From positions 114,188,252-114,252,251 of the forward strand of contig CM076189.1 in assembly GCA_038277395.1 (NCBI GenBank): a DNA stretch of 64,000 bases. Reading direction: 5' to 3'. A model generated the notes under the pieces. The model worked only from the letters and a program-made list of their open reading frames with translations, was not told the DNA's origin and ran no database searches. This document shows positions 25,405 through 37,939 of this stretch, piece after piece. This DNA comes from Dryocosmus kuriphilus (Eukaryota; Arthropoda; Insecta; Hymenoptera; Cynipidae). The position numbers were made by a program, and so were the translations under genes. Within the stretch, counting starts at the first letter, position 1. Every line of letters begins with the position of its first letter.

Positions 25405-25870
25405 TCATTTCGTCATCATTAGAGTTGTCCACTTGATCGGTATCACTTTGAGAGTAATTCTAATGGTTGTTTGATCCCGAGGAGTCAAGAGCCAGGTCCT
25501 GAGGGAAAGAGCACTTTTAACTGCACATTTTTCATCCCAGTACTGAGTGTGGTGATTGCACTTGACGGAGAGTGCGTTGGATAATTTATGGAGCGCAGGA
25601 CAACTCAGATATGCCGGATCAGTCACATTTTGCAGAAATTGCTCCAAACACATTTTCTTTTCCAATCCTTTGACGTAGACCGCATTAGCACCATGTAGCG
25701 TGTCTCGAATTAAAGACCTCACTTCCTCATAGGGTATGTCTGCAGCCATCCATTCAAGAAAATGATGATTGCGCGTCAGCCACAAATTTAACTCCTGTAT
25801 CGGGCAGTCAACATGTGCCAGTGGTAAGGCTTTTGCAACAGGTAAAGCACAGGTTGAGAGTCTACCTGGA
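25405..25870 (-). pseudogene. Conserved small Polinton ORF, A copy
   Basis: It contains WLTRNHHFLEW, PYEEVRSLIRD, AVYVKGLEKK, LSCPALHKL and CNHHTQYW..CAV. It aligns with 58904-59467 in Polinton B. An upstream part reaching about 25870 carries the N-terminal segment with a stop at the RYRS position. The family recurs next to the capsid gene in insect Polintons. Its role is unknown to me. Confidence 0.65.
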
Positions 25871-25999
25871 GAGGAACTACAGCTAACTCCTTGAACACAA
25901 GCTGGTTAATGGACATTCTGAAGCCATGCACATCTACTATAATGTCCGTTTCAATGCAAACTAAACTCCAATCGCTGGAATCATTTCTTTTAAGAGCTT

Positions 26000-27250
26000 T
26001 TCCCCACCACTACTGCTAGAGTTAACCCCACCACCACTTCTAGAATTTCCCCCGCCACTACTATGATCCTAAATCAACTTTTCTCACTACCACTGTGATG
26101 TTGGTATTGAATAATACGATCATGTATAATGAGGCAGTAGGCTGATGTTTCAGCAGGAAAATTGTCTCCAGATTCAAATTCCAAACGAACGTCTACTGAG
26201 GCCTGTTGAGAAACTCATTTTGTTTCGAGCAATCAATAACAATCAGGGTACCGTGTTATTTGAAAGCGTTTTTCTTCAACATCGGTTTAGGCTCTTTGCT
26301 ATAGTAGGATGTCTGAAAGTTTTGCATAAATATCATACAGTAGTGCAAATTGATTTCGATTAATGTTTAAGTACAGATTGCCGTATGGATAGTACTGTGA
26401 ATTGAGATGCACCTTGATATTGGTTATATTGCAACGGTCGAAGCGATTAGTATGTATTGCTCGCCTATCCTTTCTGCCTGTCTGGAAACCTAGGACAACG
26501 TAACGTCGTTTCTCCAATGAGCTGACGTTTTCACAGTCCAAATGTGTTTTGACGTTGTGAGAATCAGAGGAGGTTCATACAATTCCCATGAGCGGAAACT
26601 CTTAGTGGACAGGGTGTTCTTTTCAATAAATTTCAACAGCTGTATCTTCTGTTGATCTGAAGCTATTACATATGGAACAATCCACTCCACTTTTTGGATC
26701 GTGGTCCTAAACTGTTCTTCGTTTCCAGGTTCTGCTCGTTCTTGAATGGTTGCGTTCAAGTCACTGCGTGATCTTTCCAGATAAGTTCATGCTTTGCATT
26801 TACAACCATTTTCGAAAGCCTTCGGCGAATCCTAGAATCATACTGAGAGATACAGTAACATCAAAGTATCACCACTCACTGGCGAAACGTTCTGTACCGT
26901 CTGGGATGCCTAATCATCCTGCATTCTCCATAAGATAACTTTGTCCAGGAGTGAAAGAGATGTAACATTTTGTAGTGCTTGTGACACCGACATTTTTACA
27001 ACGATCAATCTCAATACCATTGAGTTCATAGCGAATTTCATCAAACAGATAGCAGAAGACATTACTCGAAAAATTTGTGGCAGTAACATTTCTGGCTACA
27101 TCAGCATCCCTAATCAGTCTTTCGTACACGCACAGTCAACATTTTCTGGGTAGTATACACAAATCTTGACGCTGAACAACGATTCGAATTTCATCACCGT
27201 TGTTGAATGACGATGAGGCATAAGGCTGATGTGCATGAATATCATAGTGG
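26000..27250 (-). pseudogene. Major capsid protein, Polinton A copy
   Basis: Fragments, N to C: the N-terminal segment near 27250-27140, the middle with YELNGIEIDRCKNVG and SLTPGQSYLMENAG (27129-26914), then EQFRTTIQKVEWI (about 26700) and a C-terminal half with NITNIKVHLNSQYYPYG and FALLYDIY (26541-26299), ending in a Gly/Ser-rich tail near 26000-26080. The order fits the double-jelly-roll capsid of Polintons. Many stops and frameshifts are present. This copy still has the C-terminal half that B has lost. Confidence 0.75.
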
Positions 27251-27518
27251 GCGATTTACTCGTCAAATCTCACTGGTGCTTGCACGTTCAATACTTCCTA
27301 CCTTTTCTTTGTTGCTGCAACAGACTGAGATGATAGCTGTTTTGAATGCACGTTTCAATTCCTTTCTCCACGAGTTTCTCTGACCTAGTAGCCTAGCTGT
27401 TTCAGACGAAGCACGTTTTGTGGTTTTAGTGTCTTGCGGGCTGGTCGCGAACTTATCTTTGTCCGGCATGTAATCTCCCTTATATAGGCTCCTTTGAGAT
27501 TGTACACAATACCCATTA

Positions 27519-28201
27519 TTATGGTAATTTAACATGCAGTCGTATTGTTATAATCTCTCCTCGAAAATTCACCAAGTCTCCGCCTTGATCGACAATGCCG
27601 AGCTGAATTTGCGGTATTTTCTTGAAGGAGATTGGCAGATAAATGATGTGCGATGGCACTTCCACAATCTTATATCCTGATGGAACAACAGGAAAGATTT
27701 TATGAAACGTGTGAAACTTGCTCTCGTTGCTGTAGGCTCCTGTGATGATGTTACACTCAACCCGTAGAGCATTCACTTTGAGAATGGCCACAGGTAGATC
27801 AGAAGTGTGAGTTTTATTGGCTTCAAGAACACGGGGTGCAAATCCAAATAGTCTTCCAATCGAATCTCCTGGCCTAAAGTCCACATCACGATCACACTTT
27901 TTCTCACTGCGCAGTGTGTTATTATTTGCTTTGAAGTTTATTGTAACTCCGTCACTCGCTAGAACCTTCTGAATATATGTGTCAATGACTTCAATCCCAT
28001 AGCTGCCAGTGGGTATAATAAATTTCTCTGTCCAATCTTAATTGTATTCTTTCCCACATCAACGTTGGGAATCGCTATAAATGTGAGAAATTCAACGAGA
28101 CCATGAGCGTAGTTCTTGCGCGGAGAGAGTTCTATTGGTGTAAAGTACTTTTCCTCGAGCACAGAAGAGTTTTTCCGTTTGGATAAGGATAAATGATTCA
28201 T
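27519..28201 (-). pseudogene. Minor capsid (penton-like) protein, A copy
   Basis: Two frames (27959-28201 and 27519-27884) align with the intact B gene at 57371-58063. Shared motifs: VEFLTFIAIPNVDVGKNTIK, GFAPRVLEANKTHTSDLPVA and NFRGEIITIRLHVK. A frameshift lies near 27900-27990. Confidence 0.8.
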
Positions 28202-28279
28202 CCAGGTCGATTTTCTTCTCTATACTGCCTCTAGTCTGCTCATTACAAACTCTTATATAGAGAGTATTTGTCTCTTACA

Positions 28280-29425
28280 TGCAGCTGTCCGCAAAAAATT
28301 TTAAACACATGTGTCCACACTCAACACAGTTATAGTCTTGCTATCTATCATGATTTTACGTTATTACGCTACCAACACCGAGGTAATCAACAAGATCCGA
28401 TGGCGGACGAAGATTACCGAAACTGTCAAAGTATAGAACATTATTACCGATCTTTCTCTATGCTACCCAGTGAGTACCAGGACCGTACCTGTCATCAAGT
28501 TTTACAATAGCTGATTAAGTTCGACGGGGACCACGAACTTGTAGCTCATTACGCATAAACACTGCACGGAAATGTGGATTTGATAGCAAGTTTTTCGATG
28601 CTGGCCTTAGACGAAGTCCCTGTCCTTTCATATGAAGTCGCAGTCCTTTCCTGTACGGTGTCGGGTGTAAACTTTTCCCTCGAACAATAGCTTCCATTGA
28701 CTTTTTATGACGTTGAGCCTCTGCGAGCTGTTGTTTAGCTGCGTTGGTATCGTTTGCGGCATTGGCTACAATAACTGCTCCAACAGTGAGTGCTCCAAGT
28801 GTGCTGAGTCCAGAAAATTTGGGAATTTGCTGCAAAGCACCCCGGACTTTTGAGGGAATTGACAAAACACGTGGATATTTCACTTGATCCACACCTTTAA
28901 CAGCTTCCTGTACACCTCTGATTGCAGACTTGATGACTACTTTTGCATCACTACATAGTCTCATGGCTTTCTTAGCTGCATTCACAAGCTTTCTAAATCG
29001 AATTTGTTCCTTCTTTGTCTTCATGTTCTTTAAACTAAGCTTCCTCTTCACTGTACTGGATTTCCTCTTTATTCCCATACCAAGTTTCGCTTTGGCGTTC
29101 ATTAAGTTAGTTATTACCAGTGTGCAGCTTTTTAATCAATTTTTAGCGTCTTTGGCAAAAACCCGCTGCCACGCTTTACTGGCTAGTACATGATCTGCAG
29201 AGTTTCTCACTTCAACGTCTCACCATTACGTGAATATGCAATATCGTGTTCTTTACACGCTGCATCTAGAGGATTGATACCCGGATCGACTCTAGCAAGC
29301 AGTTTAACTAGATTAGAGCCTGGGCCGCAGTACTGACAGCCAGACAAATGCAACTCAAATGGCAATTTGTTGATGAGACGATTGACTAGGCCTTTACCAC
29401 TGTGTGATGCTCTATGCTCAATCAT
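28280..29425 (-). pseudogene. PLA2-protease fusion, A copy
   Basis: The N-terminal PLA2 part (29207-29425) keeps CQYCGPG and the catalytic DAACKEHDIAYSR. The middle (28515-29102) keeps the basic linker and Ala-rich hydrophobic segment. The protease part (28280-28510) is shattered by stops. It aligns with 56140-57336. Confidence 0.75.
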
Positions 29426-29466
29426 TCCTCACTGGACGGAGGCTAGCACGCAGCTCACCTGAAAGG

Positions 29467-29512
29467 TATAAAAGCGTTGTGTTTGTAGGTTTCGTGACAG
29501 TTCAAGTCAAGA
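29467..29512 (+). promoter_or_regulatory. ATPase core promoter, A copy
   Basis: TATAAAA starts at 29467 and ACAGTT has its A at 29499, 32 nt downstream. The ATG follows at 29512. The facing TATA for the PLA2 gene, present in B, has mutated away here. Confidence 0.65.
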
Positions 29513-30180
29513 TGCGGTTCAAGAAACAACCTGTTAGGCTTCCAGTTGATAACATTGATACCCTTATTCAATAGGAGAAGAGCAGAGGGGTAAAACGTAA
29601 CGGAAAGTCTACTTACAGACAGTATTCGTGCAGTACTTTGTGGCCCGGTGAAACTGTGGAAAAACATATACATTACTAGCTCTAATATTGCTTCCCAAAC
29701 CGGATTGAAATTTTCCAATGCCTACGTATACTCAAAATATCTGAATCAACCAAAGTACCGATTCCTGGAACAAGTATTAAAAAATTTAGGTGGTGTTGAA
29801 TATTTTCCCTTTAATGCGCATGAGCAGATATATCATGGAGTGAAGCTCAACCAAATTCTATAGTTGTATTTGATGATGCGGCCTGTGAAAATTAGGATAA
29901 CATTGAGCCTTCTTCTGCACGGGTAGATACGCTCATGTTGACAGTCTTTACTTGTGTAAAACTTATGCTCGATTTTCCAAACATTTGGTGCGAGATGATT
30001 TCCTTCTGTTGATATTCTTTAAGCAGGATGAGATGAATTTGAGACCCGTGTATGATGATCACGTAAACACTGACACGATTATTCCCAATTTCGAGACTTA
30101 TGCTCGGCATGTTGGAATACTGCAAGCATGGATTTGTCGCCATTGGCAAGGACAGTGAGCTCAAGGAGGGGAGATATTAA
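29512..30180 (+). pseudogene. Packaging ATPase, A copy
   Basis: Starts at the ATG after the core promoter. It keeps SIRAVLCGP-like sequence before the P-loop, but an indel near 29650 breaks the Walker A motif. Downstream are FSNAYVYSKYLNQPKYRFLE, IVVFDDA (Walker B) and FFKQDEMNLR. It aligns with the B gene at 55370-56064. Confidence 0.75.
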
Positions 30181-30239
30181 AAGGATTGGAATGTTTTTAT
30201 CACTCTATAAATACCAGTTATGCTCTGGAAATTATATCA

Positions 30240-31100
30240 CTATAAGTTGAGCCGTCAACACATCAACATATCAAAGTTTCACAATAAGAAGTACGTGATC
30301 CGTCAAATCCCAAAAGCCAGTGAGGCAATTCGATGCAAACATCGAATGCTGAAAATGGGTAAAGAAGTCACTGAAAAGGTATTGAGTCAAACGCTTTACC
30401 CAATCGTGATGACACTGCAAAAACTTGTTGACATGTCTGGTCCCTCAATCAAGGAAAAGCAAATGAAAGCTGAACCTGAAAAGGAAAAGGAAGAGAAAGA
30501 AGACGATAATGATGACAAAGATTCCTACATGACTGCTGATGCTCAAGAAGGAGAGCAGGATGAAACTTTGGTTGAAGATGGAACTCTGTCTCCTGATAAT
30601 TATGAGTATCTAACAAAGAAGTTTCTCAGGATGTTAAGTCAAAGCAGAAGGCTGTATTTGATAAAATTTATGTTTTTCGTAAGCTGAGTAATGGAACTCT
30701 TATGATTGGTGATAAACCCATTAGTTTTGAGGGACAATATATCCACGTTGGAGATAAACAGTGCCTGAAAACCGTTGGCTTGTCGGAACTGCTGTTTAGA
30801 CAGACTCCTGAAGAATCACATTTAAGTGCTGAAGATCTGAGCAATTATAAAGAATTCCTAGTTGCTACAAATGCACACAAGAATCGATACAGTGCAACTG
30901 AATCTGCTCGAAAAGGCAATAGTATCAAGTACAAGAAATTTAATGCGAGACTGTTCAATGTGTCACATAGACGGTCTTCAACGAGCCAGTGGATCGTCTT
31001 TTTCTACTTGTAGCGTCTCAGACAGCTGGCAATCCCGTCACAACAATAAAATCAGATAAATTATTGAGGAACTACGGGAAGCCGCCGGAATCATATATTA
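30240..31100 (+). pseudogene. Polinton coiled-coil-type protein, A copy
   Basis: It aligns with 54419-55312 of B: an N-terminal basic part (ASEAIRCKHRMLKMGKEV), an acidic Glu/Lys/Asp-rich middle, GDKPISFEGQYIHVGDKQ and the LIIEELREAGIIY-like end. Frameshifts lie near 30650-30700 and 30990. Confidence 0.75.
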
Positions 31101-31133
31101 GGAGAATTCACATAAAAATGTCATCAGCATCAT

Positions 31134-31563
31134 GATGGTTATCGACGTGTTTGGACTTCACCTGGATCGATCCGCTGCAGCAGCAAGCCGTGGAAATCCT
31201 GGTATATGATTCAAAATCACCTCCGACGGTCACTATGATGTAGACGGCAAGAGATTGTGTAATGTTATTCAAGCCAATGAACAATCTGACGCAGTAAATT
31301 TAGGAACTGTACAGAGCATTATTCAAAACGAGATACGCACAGTGTTTGCAGTCACATCGTCTATGAGAGCAGAGATTGACAATAATAATTTTATGATTCG
31401 TGGTCTAGAGGAATCAATCAACGAGAATCTCAAAAACTTGAAGATTGATATGAAACAAGATTTGTCTATCCGTAACGCTAAACTCATTGCTCAGTTGGAT
31501 GCTCGACTGAACGCCCTCAAATATGTACAAGGAGAAATCGTCAGTAGTCACGGAACTGCATAA
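31134..31563 (+). pseudogene. Fibre-like small protein, A copy
   Basis: It aligns with 53957-54385 of B. DVFG.HLDR, DGHYDVDGKRLCNV and DAVNLGTVQ are kept. A stop near 31210 breaks the N-terminal part. The rest is helical with LIAQLDARLNALK near the C-terminus. Confidence 0.65.
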
Positions 31564-31564
31564 T

Positions 31565-32320
31565 CCGGCTAGAAAAAGTTATCCTCGTCGTCGTTGCGTA
31601 CAAATGCGCAGTATAGACGAGACACGGCAGGCAGATTTGGTTGAAATGTTACCGTATGACTATGAGAATAGTAATTAAAAGCATTTACTTACCGTAATTG
31701 ATATTTTACCCAAGTACGCCTGGGCTGTCCCTGTTAAAAGCAAGAGCGGACCAGATGTTACTTCAGCAATGAAATATGTACTGGTGCAGGGTCGTGTACC
31801 AAAAAACTTGCACGCTGACCAAGGCAAAGAATTTTATAATTCGCACTTGAAAAATCTAATGCAACAGTGCAGGATTAATCTCTACTAAACGCACAGTAAT
31901 CGAAAGGAATCAACCTGTGAGCGTTTTAATCGCACGCTCAAAAACAAAATGTGGACACAATTCAGCTTGAGAGGCAACTGCAAGTGGATAGACATTTTAC
32001 CCACTCTCATCTCCAAGTAGAACGATGCAAAACATCGATCAATCGGTATGAAGCCCAGTGATGTCACTGCTGTTGACGAAAAGGGACCCTTGCAACGCTT
32101 TAAAAAACTGCGAAGTATGACCCGGAAGGAAGAGAGCGAAGTTCAAAGCTGATGACAGGGGTCGATTCAGCAAACGAAGCAAAAAGAATATACAAACAAC
32201 AGCATGTGGCACAATTGAAAAAGAATATACAAAGTACGGCTTCCAATTCTGGACAACAAGCATCCAGATATATCACAAGAAACGTAGCAATGTCTATGTA
32301 AAGTGGTTAAGCACAATTCA
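31565..32320 (+). pseudogene. Integrase-chromodomain, A copy
   Basis: It keeps QADLVEMLPYDYEN, SAMKYVLVQGRVPKNLHADQ (the second catalytic Asp region), CERFNRTLKNKMW and, near 32280, NVYVKWLS from the chromodomain. Several stops and a frameshift near 32130 inactivate it. It aligns with 53069-53997. Confidence 0.75.
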
Positions 32321-32339
32321 GATACGTAATCAAATTTTT

Positions 32340-32430
32340 TTCAAATTTGAATCAACGTTGAATCAACGTTGAGTCGAATCAGCGTTGTATCAATGTTGAG
32401 TCAATGTTGAATCAATGTTGATCCAATCTG
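32340..32430. repeat. AACGTTGAATC minisatellite between polymerase and integrase
   Basis: Short units of GAATCAACGTT / GAGTCAATGTT. It lies at the same convergent 3' junction as the longer array 52880-53070 in B. Confidence 0.75.
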
Positions 32431-32439
32431 TCAATATCG

Positions 32440-35400
32440 TCTTTCATGTCGGGGAAAATGTCATTGCATTTTACTTCGTAAATAAGACTGTCCGTGTCAG
32501 TGTATAGTAGTTCACATTTTGCACCGTATTATTTAATCATGTATTTAAATTGAAGGTCGCAGATTTGGATTTTGGAGATATCAAGCACAGCACGCTCTAC
32601 AAAGACCGGCTTGTTGAACAATACCTCAGTTCTTCTCAGTTCAATCGCAACGAGATTTTCACTGAAGCTCACTCGACTCTGAAAGTTTGGTCGGGCTCTG
32701 AGGGCTTCTGCACCATAACTAACAAACCACTTTTTCACAAGTTCTACGTCAACATATTTTCGTACATTCTCAATTGTACCTCCGCAAACTGCATTATTCA
32801 TCAATTTAAACAAGTTCCTTTCAAATTCGTTTCTAGCATTTGCTCGCATAACAGTATTGAGCTCTATGTAACTTTTAACCACGTGCATTAATTGAACTGA
32901 AGTACTCTATGAATTTTAGTAAGTTAAATCCATTAGCCAGTGCATGTTTGAGAGCTCGGTAATGAAGAACGTACTTTCGTTTGGTAGGAATGTAGTTAGG
33001 AGCTTCTCCTGGTCGGACACCGGTGGCTTCCAGTATTCTGGACAAAACGATAAGACATTGTGCTTGTCATGGAGTTCCACAGGGTAGTCCAAATATACTT
33101 CCAGAATGTAATCAAAGGGTTCATTTGGAATGTTGAAATCAAGGTTTTCGAAATGGGTAAGCCACTCGAAGCCACCGTAAGGGAGAGGTTGTTCCAGTGC
33201 CCAACCATTTCGGTTGTTCGCATCCAAATAATCAATGTAGAATAGCTCCCCGTCCTTGTTGAAAGCTGGCATGTACTTGTTATTGGCAATGGCATAACGG
33301 TTGGAGCATTGACTTACTCCATCCCGTTTGCCTTGCTCAATCATCAGCAGCATATCAACACCGGTGAGGATCTCTAACCTCACCTTTGAATATTTAAGCA
33401 TGGCATACATTTCAAGCCAGGAGCTGTGTAGTAGTGTGCTGGATTTATGTCGTAAGTCTCGAGATAGTGTTCTCGGAAACATTCGAAAATGTTAGCCAAA
33501 AGCAGAATGTCAGTTTTCATATACAGACTGACTTGACTTGATGTTAAATGCACACCATACCTGTTGTGTATGTGCATATATAATCTTCGTCCGATATCGC
33601 CGAATCATTGAGAGTGCTGTAAAATTCTTCTCTTGGTGGGAGCTATGTTTCACTGAGTCTATCTCTCGAGTCCAAGTATTCATAAGAAAGAAGACCTTGC
33701 CACGTGAGGGGCTCAATTTTCTCCCTCTCAACACCCGCAAACACTGCACTGACAATTTTATACCGAGTGAGATATGACGCTAACTTTTTAATTGAAGAGG
33801 CCATAAATCTGAATGAATCGATGAATCTAAATTTAATCTGGGTTTTCCGAAAGTACTTTTTGAATGAAATGTATTTCTCCTTATTGAGTGCAAGAACCTT
33901 AGCTCATCCCTCAAATATTGTGGCAATGTCACGAAGGATAAAGTGAGCCTCGTACCCACTGAGATTATGGAACACAACAGGTATGGTGTTTGAGACCCGA
34001 CATGATAAGTTGCAATGCTTTTGCGCAGGACCACGGTACTTACCTGTCAGGTGACAACACTTATGTACCTTGTTCATTGGGGGATGCAGTGCCTTCTGAC
34101 GAATGTGAAAAGTTTTGGCATCTATAAAAGCTTCCTGCTGTTCAAAAGTTATTTTTTCCATTGGTACTGGTGACTCAAAGGTTTTGTCACATTTCTGAGC
34201 AATCTTCAGTAATTGCTCAGCAAATCACTTTGCTGGCTCCACATCCTCCGGACATGAAACGTAGAAAGATAGTTTATCATCATAACTGCACTTGAACATG
34301 TAGCCAATATTGAAGATTCTCTATCTTTCAAAGACCTCAGTATTCGAGATTTTTTCTGCTGCTTCATCATTTACGGGTATCAAAAGGGAATCACAATCCG
34401 CGTAAATGATGAAAGGAGTACGCTCACGGTCCTTAAAGTTCTTAAACTCAATTTCATCCTTTCCAGTTTCTGAAAGCACCACTTTACAATGATTTAATTT
34501 AACAAAGACTTCAGTGTAAGCAACCAGTTTCTCCATTGTTCGAAAATAGTGTAAGCATCGATCACATATATATTTTTTTCCCATCATGTCTTGATAAATG
34601 TCTACTGACCAATCGGGATAAATCCTTTATCCACATGTAGTGGAAGTTGAAGCTTCTTTCTTCTATAACTTGATGTTCTTCTTTTTCTTCCTCTTCTTCT
34701 TCTTCTTCGCTGCTATTCTGTATGGTATAATCTTCCTCCACACGAAGAAGATTCATATGTGTGTTTCGTTTTTGTAAGGAAAGGTGAAGAGGCACCATCA
34801 TGAATTTTTTTCAGTCTTCCTGATGATACCATAGACATTTATAGAAATTTGGTTTCTCCCTTCGAACTTGTGCACGATCTTGAGTGCAACTGGAAAGGCA
34901 ATGCCAGAAAAATCCAGCTCATTCCTGTATTGCTGATATTTGGACACGCGTGTAGCATTCTTATTCGAGTCAGGTGGGAGTAAGGTTGAGAGTATTGTCC
35001 AGTTGAAGCACTCATTGTCGTTGTTCTTTATGTTCACATAAGCTTCTTTTTTCTTGATCGTTTGTGGAAGATCAATGTATGAAGCTGCCTTTAGCAGGTT
35101 CAACATGTTGATGTTGATAGAAAGCTTCATGATGGAGTGTAGGATCCATCCAAAGGCTTTCTTCTCAGACTCGCCATCACCTTGAGGATTGGGTACCTCA
35201 CATATGTTTCAAACCATAATTTCAAGCCAGTGGTGGAAAATATGGCTTCGTTCTTTGACTTGCAATTTTTACCATCAGGCTCATCTTTGCCGATTTTTGT
35301 ATAGTAGAAAAGAGATAATGTATTTATTTTCAAAGCATTGTGTTTTTGTAATTCTTTGCCCACTTTAACAATAAATACATAATTGCTGAGCATCATTCAA

Positions 35401-35952
35401 AAATGCAAGAACATTTTTATTGATTAAATTGGCCACTACACACGTTTCAACACGACTATTGAAAGCTTTGTCTACATTTATCCACTTTACGCGATTATTT
35501 ATGTCATCTTGTTTCTTAAGCACATGTGCTTCTCCTTTCTTCATCAATAAATCAAAGCGTGCCTCTAAGCATGCGAGCTTCTCAATCATGTTCAGGCAAT
35601 TTTGTTTTTTGCCTAAGGACTGCGGTGGTGTTTTTCTATAGAGTTCTCTCCTAACACTCCTTAGACAAAGCGAGCACTCATTCTTCCACTTGGTGATTTG
35701 GCTAGAGGTACGTATCCAGATAATAAGATCAGAGTCGACGCATCCTCTATACCGGGAATGAGCTTGACGCACTAGTCGAGTATCATTTTGATAGTCAATA
35801 AAGTCTCTACTCGTATGCGTCACTATCCTTTTCTTCACAACATATAACAGTAAAGTTCCTAAATTTCCACACGATATAATAGTAAACTTCATAAAACCCT
35901 GATATAACAAACGCACGTCCTTTCCTTTTCTTCGCCACATATAAAAGTGCAT
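32440..35952 (-). pseudogene. Protein-primed DNA polymerase B, A copy
   Basis: Reading right to left: N-terminal part (35952-35365), FIIYADCDSLL exonuclease motif (about 34400), a degraded HCHLTGKYRGPA segment (about 34040), DANNRNGWALEQPLPYGG (about 33200), KLMNNAVCGGTIEN (about 32800) and TDTDSLIYE (about 32490). Motif A and motif B residues are altered compared with B, and there are more than five frameshifts or stops. Confidence 0.8.
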
Positions 35953-36094
35953 AAATTTTCACTCGATATAATAGTCCATAAATCCTTTTTTCTTCACACA
36001 CAATAATAAATATAATAAATAAAATAAATAAAATGAAGTAAATGAAGTAAATGAAACAAATAAAATAAATAAAATAAGAATAAACGTTGAACTC

Positions 36095-36150
36095 TGTATG
36101 TTCAATGACAGACTGAAGCCTCTGCAATCTGATGCACTTTTGACTTTTTA
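36095..36150 (-). promoter_or_regulatory. Remnant polymerase promoter, A copy
   Basis: The minus strand keeps GCATCAGATTGCAGAGGC then TTCAGTC, matching the OB promoter of the same element (24675-24710). The TATA box has decayed to an A-rich run. Confidence 0.5.
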
Positions 36151-36299
36151 TTTTAATGCACTATCCTTATTTTACAAGTCAATAGTAAGGTCCACAAAAA
36201 AAACTAGACGAGAGATTTTCTTCACTCAATGTGAAACACTTGACAGTCAACGCCGAACTGAGGTCACTCCTTTCCACTCGCTCTTTCATAAAAAATCGA

Positions 36300-36536
36300 G
36301 CGAAGCTGGGTGAATGTATGTGTTTGTGTCACATCGTATTCATATGCAAATGAAGAAGTTTGAGTGAAATTGAGCGAAGCTGGGTGAATGTATATGTTTG
36401 TACGGTATTGTATATGTATTTAAATAAAGATGTGTGAGTGTATTTGAGCGAAGCTGGGTGAATTTGTGTGCACGTGCGGGACCGTATACGTACAAATGTA
36501 AATGAGGATGTGTGAGGTGACGCCGCACCGTGGGGC
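36300..36536. repeat. Polinton A right TIR
   Basis: Three sub-units with GCGAAGCTGGGTGAATGTAT, inverted with respect to the left end. The outer edge is GATGTGTGAGGTGACGCCG. Confidence 0.75.
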
Positions 36537-37116
36537 AAAAAAGGTTCCTGTGGACAAATCAATGTTCAGTCCACAATTTTCAACCGATTTGCAAGTTTTT
36601 TTTTTTTAAATGAAAGCTTATAAAATTGTGCATAGGTGCACGCTTCGAACTTTAACGAAATTTGTGTGCAAAAATTTTTTATTTAACAAACAAGATGAAT
36701 AAAAAAAAAATTTTGTCATTTCAAGGTTGCCATTTTGTTCGCAATTTTTTTATCTGACTCTAGATGATCAGAGTCCAGGTAGAAACTCATTAAAAATGCG
36801 CTCTATGAGTGTCAGCTGCGTAACAAACTTTTTCGCATTGTTGTACACAAATAAGTGAACAAAAGTTATATCTGCTTAATATGCGATAATAAAGTACTTT
36901 TGACCGACATTTTTTGAAGAAAATGGAAGAAAAGAATGTTTGACTAAAATTACAAAAAGTTAAATGTTCATTATAAATTGTTAATAACAATTTAATAAAC
37001 AAATTCCTGACTATGCTATTTTCCAATAGAAACATTTCGTTCTTTCTAAGAGAATCAAATGACAATATCTTGCCAACGGTCATCCACTGTAATAATTTGC
37101 TTCTAGACAACAATTG
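36537..37116. other. No feature seen
   Basis: AT-rich flank of Polinton A. No convincing gene or repeat is evident. Confidence 0.4.
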
Positions 37117-37480
37117 TATATTATTTAAACAAAATTAATAAACAAGTGCATCATTCGTCCATTTTACAATCGATAAGTTTTTTTTTCTTTATCAGAATCA
37201 ACTACAATTCTTTTACTGATGATTATTTACTATAAATTTTGTACTTTTTAAAAACAATAGTTCATTATTTAAACAAATTTAATAAACAAATGTATAATTC
37301 CACCATTTTTCAGTAGATAAGTTTCGTTTCTTCGTCATAATCATCTACAAATCTTTCACTGATGATCATTTATCATAGAATTTGTACTTTTTAAAAACAA
37401 TTATTAATTATTTAAACAAAATTAATAAACAAATGTATAGTTCTGACATTTTTAGCAGATTATTTTCGTTTCTTTATCAA
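37117..37480. repeat. ~147 bp tandem repeat, about 2.5 units
   Basis: The units begin with TATTTAAACAAA-TTAATAAACAA, carry a middle with TTCTTTATCA/GTCATAATCA and CTGATGAT-ATTTA, and end with TTTGTACTTTTTAAAAACAA. Starts are near 37117, 37264 and 37409. Confidence 0.8.
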
Positions 37481-37739
37481 AATCAACCATGAATAACTCC
37501 CCAATTGTCCAAGTAGTCGCGCTCCTTTTGTTTTTCGATCTTCATTTGTTTTCTGACTGACGATTGTCGTTTGTTGCGTTTATTTTGATTACGATCTTCA
37601 TTTCTTTCTTCTGCCTTTATTTTGACTACGATCTTCATTTGTTTCTCCTGTGCTTCACTTAGAACATTTACCACTTTGATATAACTTCATGAGGCGTTAC
37701 TGTCATTTGGTGTTTATCATTCGTACATAAGTGCTCCTT

Positions 37740-37889
37740 AGTGTATTTTATTATTACATTCTCATCAGAGAAGGTATTAGATTTATGCAAAATTTGACTT
37801 TTGCGGATTTCATGAAATCTCCACGTTTTAAGACCTCCTGAATCCGAAAAAATGGTTTTTACGACCGTGTCTGTCTGTCTGTTGGCGTT

Positions 37890-37939
<50 letters not shown>

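Larger units (their letters stand above)
23827..36536. mobile_element. Polinton/Maverick A (old, decayed)
   Basis: It is bounded by inverted copies at 23827-24015 and 36300-36536 that share CGGCGTC, CCTCACACATC, TTTACATA and ACCCAGCTTCGCTCGATT. The content, read from the right end: polymerase B, integrase-chromodomain, fibre-like protein, coiled-coil-type protein, ATPase, PLA2-protease, minor capsid, major capsid, small conserved ORF and OB-like ORF. All are interrupted by stops or frameshifts. A clear 6 bp target duplication is not visible, so the exact ends are uncertain by several bases. It is in inverted orientation relative to Polinton B. Confidence 0.85.
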